Assembly: GCA_037074705.1 (NCBI GenBank)
Contig: CM073596.1
Coordinates: 29,176,001 to 29,240,000 of the forward strand
DNA length: 64,000 bases
Origin: Zhengitettix transpicula
Lineage: Eukaryota > Arthropoda > Insecta > Orthoptera > Tetrigidae
Direction of reading: 5' to 3'
Below, one piece after another: positions 21,630-34,499 of the stretch; the stretch's first letter is position 1, and each line of letters begins with the position of its first letter. Under the pieces are notes generated by a model. That model saw only the letters and a program-made list of their open reading frames with translations. It had not been told where the DNA came from and made no database searches. The position numbers and the translations under genes were made by a program.

Positions 21630-23890
21630 TTAATGATAGAAGGAATTGAATATTCTGCGCGGTAAAGTTTAAAAGGACGAAAGAGGGAAGTTCTTGAAAC
21701 ATTTTTGAAAGTAAATGATAGTCTGAACCGCATGCCTCAGAACATCAGTAATATTTTCAATTATTTACAAATATAAAAGCAAATAACATCGTTAACAAAG
21801 TTTAATGATAAGACTGTCCCAACAGTTATTCGAAACTTAAGTTAGGAGAGATTTTATCACTCATCCTAAGGACTTAAGGCAGGAAACGGAGTGTTTATAT
21901 TACGTATGTGGTACTTCCTGTTCGACTCAAGGGCGCTAATTTCAGTTATCTGCATTTCCAGGCTTTTGTGTTCCTCCGAAACTATTCTTCGAAACGTTGC
22001 GAATTCAAGAGAACTTATAAATATCTGGAGCGTGTTCCTTCAGTCAGGTGAACCACGTTATATTACGAGACTCGTTGTTTTGATTGTTATAAATGCATTT
22101 TAGGTATTCAATTGTCTGATTGAAGAGGAAGATAAGGTTAAAAAATGGGGAGATGAAAGGAAAGCAGTAGGTATATAAGAGCCTATTTTCCTCATCTTTT
22201 CTTCCTCTTTACTGAGAAAATTGAATATCCGAAAAATACTTGTGACAACATTACCTCACTGTTGCCAACAAATTTCAAAACGTCGCCTTTGAGTTCAACG
22301 AAGCAGTTAAATAAAGTCAATAAAGTAAAGCAACATGTTTATGAATCAATCGCTGAATCAGACAGGTTTCACAAGTGTTCGTTAGAAGTTCATGTGACAC
22401 CTGTGGGAACTTGTCATACAGACCTGCGCCATTCTGAGCACGTGGAAAAAATACCCAGAAATCCGTGCGCAGTCAGTTTCAATAGAAATCGATGAAAAGT
22501 GATGAATTTCGTGAAACCTTTGAAGCAGCAGCAATAAAAAATAAATAATGCGTCATCTTTCAATATAAGTGAGAAAAAATATCAAAAGATTAATATACTT
22601 TATTGCATTTCGACTTCGCTTAAAACTAAATGATTTTTGAGACGTTACACTTAATCTAATACTTTGATACATGAATATAGAAATAGTATTTATTATTTAT
22701 ATTAGATCAGGCCTATTTTTTTTGTAATATTGTAAGCTCTTTAAAGGATCAAAGTTGTATCTTGAAATTTTTAGCGCCGTGAACCATTTTGCGCTTATTT
22801 TAAGACGCATTCATTTATGAATTTCTTTATTTGCTCACGAAATTTTCAGGAACGTAACTATTATAATAACTTCCAAAGAATCTAAAGTATTGACGGTGTA
22901 ATTGTAAAGGCAGTAAGGCCAACGTCACTAGCGTTGGCGTGACTCAGGACGTGGATCCGCGAAAGTGTTCTAGACCCAGCAGACATTAACGCAGACTTCT
23001 GATGTTTTTTATATCATATATTACTTTAATATTCACTTAATGGATAATTAATTCAACAATACATTTAATGACAAAAATAATAAAATACTACTAATCAATT
23101 TTTCAAATAAATTGAGTACCTTAAAATAAATTAAATAAAAAATGATAATGTTTAAACATTTAAAATAATTATTTGTTACAAACTTATTTTAAAAATGTGC
23201 ATTTAAACTAACTGTTCTGAAGTTAAATTTGTATATTTTAGGTACAGTATGTAGCATTTAAAAACAATGCGGAATGCACAGTCATTCTTAAAAATATTTT
23301 AACACGAATGTTGTACAGGTGGAGCAAAAGTTTTTAGATTTTTCGGATGTGAATTTGTTTTACACAACATTTATGATGGCGACAGTAACAATTTTTTCAT
23401 TTAAATTACTGTTGCACATTTAAAGCGTATTTACAAAGATTCTTGCGATTGTTTACCTTAAAAATCTTCTGTTTTGACACTTCTACGTGTAGAATATTTC
23501 TTCTATAAGGAAGTGTATAAAATTTTATTTCCCTTAAAAACGAAGTCCAATAAAGAGTTCTTATACTCATTTGCAAGGTACTTAACATGACCTTTTCTAG
23601 AAGTTAGAAAATTAAATTTCCACTCACCTTACAAATCATTGTAGATTTTGCCTCTTTTGCCCCAAAACGTAATATTTCTCTTTTAATGTAATATCCTTGT
23701 CATCGCCACGGTTTTGTCCAGATTTAATACATTCTTTCTCAGGTTATTTGCCGAATAATATTGACGCCTTGATTTATTAATGATATTTTACTCTGAGAAA
23801 AATGCTGTAATAAATTCCTATTAAAATACAATTTTATTTAAATTAAAAAAAATAATCTGGAGTGTCAAACTTAACAATATCGTAATTTTT
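21630..23890. other. AT-rich intergenic DNA, no gene seen
   Basis: Short frames at 21891-22103 and 22262-22495 are unrecognised. A small palindrome, CCAACGTCACTAGCGTTGG, lies at about 22919. Nothing else is supported. Confidence 0.4.
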
Positions 23891-23899
23891 AATTTAAGT

Positions 23900-24230
23900 T
23901 AAATATAAGCCGGAAACACGTCGTTATTAACAAACTACTCATTTTTTCTTGCAATGGTTCCGAAATACTGAAAGTTGTTTTCTAAATGGTTTCATTTAGT
24001 TTCTAGCGTGGAAGTGAATTTTATAAAAGTTGTAAAGCCAGTTATGTACGAGGAGCAAAATACTTGGCCTCTAGTTGGCGTTTGCCTCGACGTTGTGTAA
24101 ACCGGAGCTTGTAATAATAACATTTTTAGGCAATTGGTCCAGAGACACTTAGAAAATGTGTGAATGATAGATTTAAACAAAAAGCGAAGGTCATGTGGAG
24201 TGAGATAAGCAGGTAAGATAACAGGGTTAA
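23900..24230. repeat. Inverted repeat partner of 19,750-20,090
   Basis: Minus-sense copy of the unidentified repeat described at 19,750. The minus-strand frame 24180-23992 stays open and contains the FKSII and VYTTSRQT pieces seen in diverged form in the partner. Confidence 0.6.
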
Positions 24231-24239
24231 GGAAATGGC

Positions 24240-25330
24240 ATCTCGTTGGCTTGCGAGGTCATGCATGCTCAGAACTCAAGACCGTTCTCTTTTGTCTTGC
24301 CCCAGTTTGCTTTGTGGTTTACGAAATATAACGATATAACGTCAGTGGATCGGTAAAAAAATCAATCGGTCTGTAACTGCCTCGTAGACGCGAATTAAAT
24401 TGGAAAACAAAGGCAATTTTGTTTGCTTAAATCTAACATCAGCATCGCAAAAATAAGCCAAATCTTTTTATTAGCCATATCTATTTAACAAATTGTAAAA
24501 ATGAGACAATAAATTCATTTTTTTACTGCTTTAATTTGGATTACAGGGAGGATTCTAGCATTCTTATGGTATTACTAGACTTTGATTATACATATTTTTT
24601 AACGATTGAATATTTGTGGAAAATCTGGTGACTTAGAACCTTTTAAACGAGTAAACTTTATTTGGTTCATTGGTGTGAACTTTCACTTCGTCGTTGTTAA
24701 ATCATAGATACACAAGAAAAAAAGATATAATGTAACTAAAAAAAATTTAACAGTTTAAGTATTAAATAATTGTTGATATTTTAAATTTATTTTAATGCAT
24801 AGTCGGTAATAAGCCTATAATTTAAGTAAAGTATATGTCATATGCAAATTTAAAGCATAAGGTCTTAATTAATCTGTCTTAAAATAAAATTTAAATAAAA
24901 ATAAATGTTCCCGCGATTAAATGTCAGAACAGAAACACTCTCTCCTGGACTGTAAGAAAATTGGTAGACCTTCCCCTGTTAAGATAGATTAAAAATTACT
25001 ACTAATGAATAAAAAGTATCTGAAAATAAATCTTGTGTCATCGATCCAATTTCGAAGGATTTAAATGAAAGACGACAGTTACAAGATGTGTCCGAACTAA
25101 AACCAGTTGATGAAATTCTCGAAGTTATTAAACAAAAATTAAACTGTGTTTTTTTTGTTTTGTTTTTCACATTAAATATCAGTCTTAGTAAAATCACATA
25201 AAATTATTGATTTGACAAAAATAAATTCCATTTTAAGATGAATGAAAAATGCCATAAAAACCATGCATTTACGTAAGATTTATTGGAGGATTTAACATCG
25301 TCAACGTCTACTACATACGATTGAAATTGA
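24240..25330. other. AT-rich intergenic DNA, no gene seen
   Basis: Poly-A/T runs and short chance frames only. Confidence 0.4.
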
Positions 25331-25337
25331 ATATTTA

Positions 25338-25512
25338 TAAATAAACGACAGTCAATTTGATATGCGGCCACAACAGTCAAGGGAGAAAGTCCTGACTATC
25401 AAAAGTTTGTTAAACTTCAACCTGAAGAGGCCGCAAAGTTATCCAGGAAACATTGTTTATTTTTACATAAATTAAGATCGTTTTTCTTAATTTAAATTGG
25501 CTGTTGTTTATA
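25338..25512. mobile_element. Small foldback element with hammerhead-like core, copy 1
   Basis: The inverted ends AAATAAACGACAGTCAATTT (left) and AAATTGGCTGTTGTTTATA (right) match those of copies at 32,951 and 36,108. The interior AAGTCCTGACTATCAAAAG is also shared with the third copy. CTGAAGAGGCCGCAAAG at 25422 looks like a decayed hammerhead core (CTGATGAGGCC...). Confidence 0.6.
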
Positions 25513-26799
25513 TATATATATATCATTATGAATTCGAATATTGTAAAAAAATTTCGGGAGGATAAGAAAATGTTACAGGTGTTGGTAATAAGCAATAAAA
25601 TATTACTTTTTAGTGATTTTCGACTAATTTAAAAGTGATTGAATTAAAGAACTAGTAGACAAATTCTTAATTTAAATAGAAACTTAATAAACTTAATGTA
25701 AAAACTTTGTCGAAGGTAAAGAAAATAATGTAGAAATTTCAGAATTTAATTAAATAAGTAATTGTTGCAATTTATTGTTGACAGATGTTATAGTCGAAAG
25801 CTGGTATCTAAATATTTTGACGATTTATTAAAAATAAATTTTTGAAGACATGTTTGGGTTTCATTATTTAAATTGTTTTGTGAAAGTAATAAATTGTTTT
25901 AGATTATTTAATTTAAAATAATATAATTTGACTATTATATTTCATAAACCACGCTTCTAGTTAAAAGAAAAAAATTGAAATTAAAATTCTATGTATTATT
26001 GATGATTAATAAGCCGTAAGGTTAAATAGTTTGAAAACTTACAATGTATTTTAAATGTGATTAAGAATTTTTTTAAAACAGTGCATATGTTATGGACACA
26101 GTCACCTCAAAAAATTTTAAATTTGAGTAAATAACATGAATAATTATTTTATAAAGATGAATTAATAATGTATATATTTTACTTGAATGAGAAAAATTTG
26201 TGTATTGGACTTATTACAAAAAAAACGATTTCATCGTCAATTTTTTTTTATAAACGCAACAATGCAAAGCCTGTTTTGAAAATTCATTTTATGATCCTAA
26301 AGTCAAGGTTTTTTTTCTATTCTCATCGTTGCTTGAGAAAACGCGAGACTGGGAGAGCACACTGCTTCATCTGAAGCACCGTGAAGGTTGATAATCATGC
26401 AATGCCAAGACCTTGCACGCAACTCAGCATTCATGAGATATTACAACGCTCTCGTAGCTATTACGAAGCAACCTAGAATTATTCAGCAGCATAACTTCCT
26501 CCCCGGAAGAAGGAGAGCAAATGTCAGTTGCATAATTTGTTGTAGATTAAGATTTTTTTTTTGAGGAGAGGACGCAAATTGGTTAATTAGTTTGTACGTT
26601 ATGGCCTGTCGGATGTTAGTGGCACGTGACCTGAAAGGAGATCTTTCCTAGACTTTGAACTCCATAAAATTCCAGAAATTCATGAAACGACGGATTTTTG
26701 TAGGAATTGACACCACTAAAATTTTGGAACAACTTTAGTATCAATGTGTTTTCTTAGAGAAAAATCTTGTCGTAACCGTGATCGATATTTTCAGTGGTC

Positions 26800-27000
26800 T
26801 TAAACCACCCTACTAGCATTTTGTATGTCTAAGTCATAGACGTGTGCCACCTGTGAGGATAACCAGTCTTTAACTGCTTCTTTCACCTCTTCACCTCTGG
26901 GGGCACGTGAGAAACCCACGTCTCGCCTCCTTGTGACAAACTTCTCTAAAAATCGATCACCTTTCCTATGATACCGGTCTAATAAAATCAAGACCACAAG
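26800..27000 (-). pseudogene. Mariner transposase fragment, internally deleted
   Basis: Minus-strand translation gives LLDRYHRKGDRFLEKFVT. One frame over, ETWVSHVPPE follows, the block around the first catalytic Asp of mariner transposases (GDETWV.H). The sequence then jumps to EEVKEAVKDWLSSQ, a C-terminal motif. The middle, including the other two catalytic Asp residues, is missing, so this is a dead, internally deleted copy. Confidence 0.65.
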
Positions 27001-27104
27001 CTACTATTTTCATCTGTTTCTAAAAATTTCCAATTTCACAAAATGTGCGCACGTTGGATTCCCAGCCTGCTTACTGAGGAACTCCAACTGAAAATAATGG
27101 CTTG

Positions 27105-27215
27105 TGGCCCTGATTTTTTTTACTGATCAGTTTTTACCGTAGAGATGGCGAGGTGAAAGAAGCAGTTACAGACTGGTTATCATCACAGGCGACACGCGTC
27201 TATGACTTAAGCATA
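27105..27215 (+). pseudogene. Second mariner fragment, opposite orientation
   Basis: Plus-strand translation gives RDGEVKEAVTDWLSSQATRV, the same C-terminal block as the fragment 200 bases to the left but facing the other way. The nucleotide runs GAGGTGAAAGAAGCAGTTA and GACTGGTTATC are shared, so the two halves form an inverted pair from one family. Confidence 0.6.
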
Positions 27216-27439
27216 CGGTATGACAAATGTTTTTTTAAAAAATATGGAAACTATGTAGAAAAATAGAGAATCGAGTAAAGAAATTAAATGAAAAAATCTG
27301 CGATAATTTATATTTTAAAAGAAATCGGACCTTACTTTCGGAATAACTCACATAAATTCGCGATTCAAGTTCCCGTATTCCACGAAAAATTCGTGTGACT
27401 GAACGAGAGTTGTCAGAATTCGTTACATGACTTCGATAA

Positions 27440-28620
27440 TTATGGTCCATAAAATGGAAACTACAGAGGTATAAGTATCCTTAATACTGCATACAAAATT
27501 TATAGCAGAATAATTATTACCAGGCTACCTCTGATTGTGTTTTATTAGAAGAACAGGCCGGCTTCAGGAGAGGAAGATCATGTATTGACGATGTTTTTAT
27601 ATTAAAACAAATGATACAGAAACGAATATAATTTAAGCTGGAAACACATGTAGCATTTGTGGACTATGGATATGCATTCGATCGTGTTAATACAGATATG
27701 TTATGGTCAATTATGGAAAGAAGAGGATCTCCTAAACATTTAATAGAAGTTACTCAGAGCTTATATAGGAACACCAGGATTGTGATAGATCAGAAATTAC
27801 CATTAATCACGGTGTAAGGCAGGATTGCAGTATGTCAGCAACTCTGTTTAACTTATGCATAGATGATCTGGTAAGGAAATGGAAGGAAGATAATGTAGCA
27901 CCAGGCATAAAACTGGGACACACTGAATATCTAAACACATTGCTATTCGCCGATGACCAGGTTATTATCCAAGATAATGAGGATTAACTACAAATGGCGG
28001 TTTATAAGTTACACCAACGGAGTAAAATATATAACCTGAAAATTTCAATAAGTGAAACAAAAACCACTGCGCTCTTAAGGAAACAATCCAATAAGAACAA
28101 AAATTGTCGTAGAAGGGAAAACACTCGAACAGGTGTCCCATCTCCAATATTTAGGATGTGAAATAACATTTGAAGAGGATAAAGATATCACAAATAAAAT
28201 ATACATTTTTCAGAGGATATGTGGGACAATAAGAAGAACGTTAAAAGGTAAAACCAGAAAAGAAACACAAATTAAATTTTATAAATTGATGGCAGTTCCT
28301 AAAATGCTGTACGGGTCAGACAAATAGAGGCAGCTGAAATTAAATTTCTTAGAGCAGTGAAGGGGTGTAGAAGGATGAGTAAAATAACGAGTACTTCCAT
28401 AAGTGTTCTGACGATCACAGATAAGTTAACAGGGTATAAATAAAGGTGAAGAGAGCGTATATTGCGAATGAAGACAGATTTCGAAAACAAGTGCTGCAAT
28501 ATAAACCATGAAGCGAAAGGAGTGTTTGAAGAATAAGGTTCAGATGGTGAGGTGAAGCCGGAACAGGCTAAAAGCGTAATCCTGGAAAGAAGAAGAAGAA
28601 GAAAATGGAAATAGCAAGAA
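27440..28620 (+). pseudogene. Non-LTR retrotransposon (LINE) 3' half: reverse transcriptase remnant
   Basis: Successive reverse transcriptase blocks appear in order with frameshifts and stops: NYRGISILNTAYKIYSRII (about 27460), EEQAGFRRGRSCIDDVFILK (27548), FVDYGYAFDRVNTDMLW (about 27655), GVRQ-like, LLFADDQVI near 27942 (the catalytic FADD box), HLQYLGCEITFEEDKD (28140), ICGTIRRTLKGKTRKETQIK (about 28218) and MAVPKMLYGS (28291). The tail ends in (GAA)n at about 28590-28605. The 5' endonuclease half is absent, as in 5'-truncated LINE copies. The clade cannot be settled by eye; jockey/CR1/RTE-type elements are candidates. Confidence 0.85.
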
Positions 28621-28629
28621 AATAATTAA

Positions 28630-29905
28630 TATCAGAATACAGATCCAAAACAGGAAACACGAAACGTGAACGTGGTTAAAACTGCAGAAATAAATCTTTG
28701 AATGAGACCTACAAGTTGTATTCTTTGAACTTAATTAACATGCTTGAATAAATTAGCCTTGACCACTGAGGATCAGGGGCACTCTACTCACGCATGAATG
28801 CTGCAGATAAATGACTCCGGTACTTGGAAATAAAAATACATATTGTGTATATACAGTTGATATGTAATTGATAGTTATCCGGTGGAAACTACAATAATCA
28901 AACAAAACAATCTTTGAAATATAATTTACTACGAATACAAAAAAAAGAACACTTAAGTGACTACAATAAATTACTGCATCATTTTAAAGGACTATAAAAC
29001 TTCATTTTTAACAGCACAATATTTTTTTTTATTTTCAAACTATTATCTGTTCGGAAGGAAAGTGTCTAATAAAATTACAGGAAAATAATTTTAGTTTCTA
29101 AGCGAGATTTTTTGTAAGTTCTTTGTTTTCTCTGCTTGATTTTCTGATATTGATAAAGTAATAAAGACGACCTTAATCATGTAAAATGCGTTTTTAATCA
29201 TTTTTCTAGAAGTGTTGGTGTAATGAGAAACTCTGGTACTGGCATTCTCATTTTCGATTTTTTTTATAATAAACTAAGCACATTACTTGATTCAATCATG
29301 TTGTTTTATTTTAAAATTGTACCCTCAAATATAATTTGCACACCATTAGGTAATAGTAAATATTACACATTTATAAACGAAGCAGTAATAATTAAGTGGA
29401 AAACTCCTTTTTAAGCATAAATTTTTCGAAATGTACGTTACCGGAAACGTAATTAACACTATAAGTTTATAATTAAATTAATTATGATAATTATAAAGAT
29501 TTCTGGGTTATTATTCATTTATCTTAATTTGCTGCTTGAAGTTTAGAAAAGAGTGATAAAGCCTTGGAGGTTTCAAGGATGCTTCGAATCTCGTGAGTTG
29601 TTTTAGCCTGACGAAGGTGTTGTTAAATTAAGGACGTAACAATTAAGGGGCAGCAGTAAAGTTAATGGTGCCATTTCAAAACTGTTGCAATTCAGACACA
29701 AGTTTTATTGGCTTTTTTAGCCTGAAAAACTCCTTACAATTTTTAATTTAGTTAAAAATATTCAGTAGAAATCTCATTTATCATGTGTTTTAAAATAATG
29801 TAACAAACATGTCGTTCCTGGAAAGTCTTACGTAAATGGAAAAATCACAGGTGAAACTAGTTTAAAGAATGATATATATATTCTGACTATTTAAGACAAA
29901 TTATC
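28630..29905. other. AT-rich intergenic DNA, no gene seen
   Basis: Nothing beyond short chance frames, the longest being 29223-29414. Confidence 0.4.
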
Positions 29906-29912
29906 AAGGAAG

Positions 29913-30460
29913 CCTGCGGAAGGAAGCCTGTGAGAGGATTCTCTCGCAGGTGAACATTCCCAGGGAGTTCTGGCGGAGGCTACCTTTGTGGATGCCTTCA
30001 CATCTCTCTGGTTTTTTTGAACTAAGGTTCCCACATGCCGAGGCACCTCGGTCTGTTTTGAGAGGTGTATGTTCCGGGGACACAGACCTTGGGCATACGG
30101 TAAGAGTTGTCCGCTATTCTTATTGGAATAGTCGGCCAGTTGCCTCCTAAACCGGTCAAGGCACGGCGAGGGAAAGCTGCGACCCCACAGCTAACCCCTC
30201 TCACGCCATCGGAAGGGCGTGGGACAAGTACCAAATGCCCGACCTACCTGATGCAAGTATTTCTAGGGTTTTCCCTGCATCACTTTTAGGCGAATTGCCG
30301 GGTAGGATCCTTAAACCAAGGCCCGGGGGCCCTAGTTAACCCTTGGCTACCTTCCTATACCTTTTCGCATCCTCCCTTTTAAATCCTTATACTATGCTAT
30401 AAGAGGGGAGTTGCCACCATGTGGATTACCCTATACATAGCCTGTCTACACCATAAAAAA
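29913..30460 (+). repeat. Dispersed SINE-like family, copy 2 (near full length)
   Basis: Starts with a CTCTCGCAGG motif, passes through GAACTAAGGTTCCCACA, CCGAGGCACCTCGG, GGAATAGTCGGCCAGTTGCC, GGAAGGGCGTGGGACAAGTA, CCTGATGCAAG and TAGGATCCTTAAACC, and ends CTATACATAGCCTGTCTACAC plus an A-tract. The A-rich 3' end and fixed 3' terminus suggest retroposition. Overlapping open frames of 60-70 codons on both strands are by-products of the high GC. Confidence 0.85.
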
Positions 30461-30469
30461 AGACAAATT

Positions 30470-32945
30470 ATAAATAAACAACAGCCATTTGAAGCCAAAT
30501 AAAGATGTTTACTGACAATTACACTACGTTACCTCTTCAGGTTATAAATTCTATAAGTAAATCAAACGAGCAATACGTCAAAAATAATTTAATACATTAC
30601 GTTCATTTTGGAACTTTAGCAGGTGTAATGCAATATAATGAATAAGAAAGATAGCCAATTCAGACAAAAAAGTGTTAATATAAATAACACTCAACGTTTC
30701 TGGAATCCTTGTCCATTTATTGATGAATATAAATAAATTTAAAGATTTTTTTTATATCACTATTATATCAAAGAATTTTTAGCACAATTCTGGAAATATA
30801 AATAATTTTTATAAGCGTTTCGTTACTTTCATCTTTTAGTTTTATTTATTTGTCATTTATTGAAATTACATACTATTGCAGGAGATAAATTGTAAGTAAT
30901 AAATTTATATAATTGTATTATAGCTTCTTTGATATCATGTTTATTTTAATTTCTTTAAATTTTTGTATATTCATCAATATTCTTTAGTTACCAGAAAGGG
31001 AACGAAACATGTTATTTTGTATTAATTTGTCTCTGACGTATTGGCCGTTTTATTTATTTATTCATTATAAGTTTAAATTAACGTCCATGACCAATATACA
31101 AAAAATAGAAACGGGTATTTTATACAATTTATTTTCGGTCCGCTTAACGCAGAAAATAATTCATAGATTTAAAGAATGGTGTGAAGAAATACGTTGTCAT
31201 ATTTTATCTTTTTAATATATTTTGGACCTTCTGTAACTATTCTAATGTATAATGTACAAGGAACTAATATTAAAGATTGACTATTCCACTGAATTATCCG
31301 AATGAGCAAAAACAATTCAGTTATTTCAACATTTCTGAGGATGATTACAACAAAAAATTAGATAATTTATTCTACCAGTATAATTATAGTAACAAGTTTA
31401 ATAAAGGTTTCATGGAGTTTCAATATAATAGCTGTTTCGCGTCAGTTTCAAGAAATTGAGAAACTTGTTAAAAAAAAATTGTTTTCGGTATTTATCTGCA
31501 ATATATTAGAAACTAAAATGGCATATTTTATTAACAATCAAGAGAGTTATTATTCCAAAATTTTGATATGAAGATATTTTATTACTTTAACTTTCCTATT
31601 ATGAATTATTCATATTTTAATACGTATCAGCCAAGGAACAGTTGTCATTGTTATTCGAGAAGTGTACAATGTTGCCTCGGTACCTGTAATTTTTTTTTTC
31701 AGTGTGTTTTGTGAAATTGCGAATTTTGGTTCCAATTAAGATTAGTGACGTCCTCTTCTCAGAATTCTAGAATAAATTGTAACAAGGAAGGAAAGCGAGG
31801 CGGAGGGATCCTAGTGGGAAATACCATGGCTGGAAATTTAGATGCGGACGTACATTCAATGGGGGAGGGGGGGGGGGAATCACTGACCACAAATTTCGCG
31901 GAGCTTCATTAATATTTGAACGCATCGCCATCGGAATGTAGAAATGTGGCCAGTCACTGGGACTCAAGTCGTTCAACTGTCCCTTTTCGTAATGGCACCA
32001 AAAGAGTTACCAGTACAGAGAAACTAGAATCCATGACGAATGTAAAATACTTGCCTTAAGTATTCGTATTAACACATTAATATACAAAAATTATTTTCTA
32101 AATAACTAAATGATATTTGAACAATGAACCTCTCGTATGAATAAATACGGATTGAGAAGAAATCAACATTTGAATGGCTGTTGCCGCCATAAAACATAAC
32201 TTGTACATGATATATAGCGGGAATAGATATGATCATCAAAACTCAACCAGATTTACTTTGCTTTAGTCTAATTTATCGACATTTCCTCTTAATTATTATT
32301 TGGGTTTCTAAGCATAGTCAGAAGCAAGGTTAAAAGAGTCGATTAAGAGTTACGACAGTGACATAAATAGGTACACGTTTATTCGTCAATGAGGACACGT
32401 TTGACGATCTCACCACTAAACTGAGGCCCCAACTAGTTTCCCTTCCCAGACGGCAGGCTATTGTTAATATATTTCGCTGTGGTTTACCGCAGCAACGTAA
32501 CAATCAATCTGCGGTTGTCGGTCTTTTGTGATGATATCGTTCTTAAGTGTTGCGACATCTGCGTCTTTGCAGCTTACGAAAGAAAACTCTATGCTGTTAA
32601 TGGGGCGAAACAGCGATTTATAAGTACATTTAAAAGAATAAATTTGTGAATAAAAACACAGCTATACATTGACTTTAAAACGTTATCGACGTTATATTGT
32701 GTCAGAAACATCGTAATAATACTCAATTCCGTAAAAAATACGAAAAAAATTTTTTTTAGTAATACTTCATATACTTTTCTATCGCTTATGATATATTTGG
32801 AGGAATATCGATTCTCATTAAATATGTAAAACCGACAATTACATACATAAATCCACTTCACATTAAAAACATTATACTGGTTAAAAACATTTCATTAACC
32901 ATTTATTATGTTAATGTAAAAACAGTCATAATTTTTATGTAAATA
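30470..32945. other. AT-rich intergenic DNA; hammerhead-like scraps and a G-run
   Basis: A minus-strand CCTGAAGAGGTAACG at about 30530-30545 and an AACGTTTCTGGAATCC run near 30692 look like decayed relatives of the motifs at 60.6 kb. A purine stretch with G5-A-G11 lies at 31861-31877. Three short frames (31009-31459, 32461-32649) are unrecognised. Confidence 0.35.
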
Positions 32946-32950
32946 TTTAT

Positions 32951-33180
32951 TGTGACTATTGAGAAAACTAGTAAATAAACAGCCAATTTTAAGTCATAAA
33001 AAAATAATTTATTAAATTAACAATTATTCATCGCTTTATTTGCTTAATTTTCAGTCAGAAAGTTTCTGTGCATCAATTTTTTTTAAAAACTTAAACCCGA
33101 TGAGGTCGCAAATTAATCTATAAAACGTTGTTAATTTAATAAATTATTTTTTGCTGACTTAAAATTTGTCATTTTTATTT
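32951..33180. mobile_element. Small foldback element with hammerhead-like core, copy 2
   Basis: Left arm: GAGAAAACTAGTAAATAAAC, then AGCCAATTTTAAGTCA and AATAATTTATTAA. The right arm is its complement (TTAATAAATTATTTTTTGC, TGACTTAAAATTTG). The interior holds CCGATGAGGTCGCAAATT at 33097, the decayed core seen in the sister copies. Confidence 0.65.
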
Positions 33181-33933
33181 CAAAATTGTAAGATTGTCAA
33201 AAGAATGAGATTTATTCCCTTTAGGACATAATCGTCTGCAAAAAAATATCCGGACAGGACGATAACTCACTTTTTAGTTAAACTAACTATTTTGGAATAA
33301 TAATTATGACTATTTTCACTTGGAAACTTGATAATAAAAAGGTTTTAACTAACTAAATTAAGTTATGGGTCTCTTCAAGGTTTATTGTATGTAGAATAAT
33401 TAGTTTTGTTCGAGAGGAAAATAATTAGTCTGCCTTCATAACCTCGGTTATAGGTCTGTTAAAACAAAGAGGAACCATTAAAATGACAATTGTTAGCTCA
33501 AAATAAAAAAGTGATGTTTAATAAAAGTCTCTGTAAAAATATTACAATTACAAAGTTTAAAAGCGAAATTCACTTGCGCCAGTTTATACACAAAAATGGA
33601 GAATAATGGTGAATATTTTTTTTTCTATCTCCCACTCGAATATTGATTGGGTTCTCATTTTTAACTTCCTCCTCTGCGAAATACGTAACTCATTTCCTCC
33701 TGTTTATAAAAAAAAAAAATTATCTGCCACTTTTTACTGTGTTTTCTGCTAATTATATTTTTATTTTAGCGGAAATTATTATACGAAATCAGCAGGAAAC
33801 ATCACGAAGAAAATAGCACGTAATAAGTGTATATAGTTTCCTATGAAAAGTCTATGAATTACTGTATCTCTCGCAACATAAATATAGACATTTAATTATT
33901 TTCATGTAAGGCTACAAATTTAATGTTCCTCAA

Positions 33934-34498
33934 TCGTCTGCGAGGGTTATTCTCTCGCAGGCAGTACCTGCGAGGGATGTTCTCTCGCAGGCAGAACCTT
34001 GTAGGAGAGACACGAAGGAGCTACATTTGGGGATGCCTTTTCGTCTCCGTTTTTGAACTAAGGTTCCCACAAACCGAGGCACCTCGGCCTGATCTGAGAG
34101 GTGTATGTTCCGGGGTCACAGACCTTAGGCAAACGGTAAGAGTTGTCAGCTATTCCCATTGGAATAGTCGGCCAGCTGCCTCCTAAACTGGTCGAGGCAC
34201 GGAGAAGGGAATGCTGCGTCCCCACGGCAAACTCCTCTCCCGCTATCGGAAGGGCGTGGGACAAGATCCCAATGCCCGACCTACCTGATGCAGGTTTTTT
34301 TATGGTTTGTCCTGCATTTCTTTAGGCGAATGCCGGGTAGGATCCTTAAAATATAGCCCGGGGGCCCTAGTTAACCCTTGGATACCTTCCTCTACCCTTC
34401 CACATCCCCCCTTTCAAATCCCTTTCCTATGCTATAAGAGGGGAGTTGCCACTATGTGGATTACCCTATACATAGCCTGTCTACACCCAAAAAAAAAA
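33934..34498 (+). repeat. Dispersed SINE-like family, copy 3 (full length, ~565 bp)
   Basis: The best preserved copy. The 5' end carries two CTCGCAGGCAG repeats preceded by TGCGAGG, forming a self-complementary leader. The body matches copy 2 throughout, and the 3' end is TAGCCTGTCTACACCC followed by A10. It has no tRNA-like boxes that I can see, so the promoter class is unknown. Confidence 0.88.
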
Positions 34499-34499
34499 A

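Noticed and set aside
29950..30289. Overlapping frames on both strands in the dispersed repeat
   Set aside because: The same frames recur with stops in the other copies, so they are not conserved coding regions.
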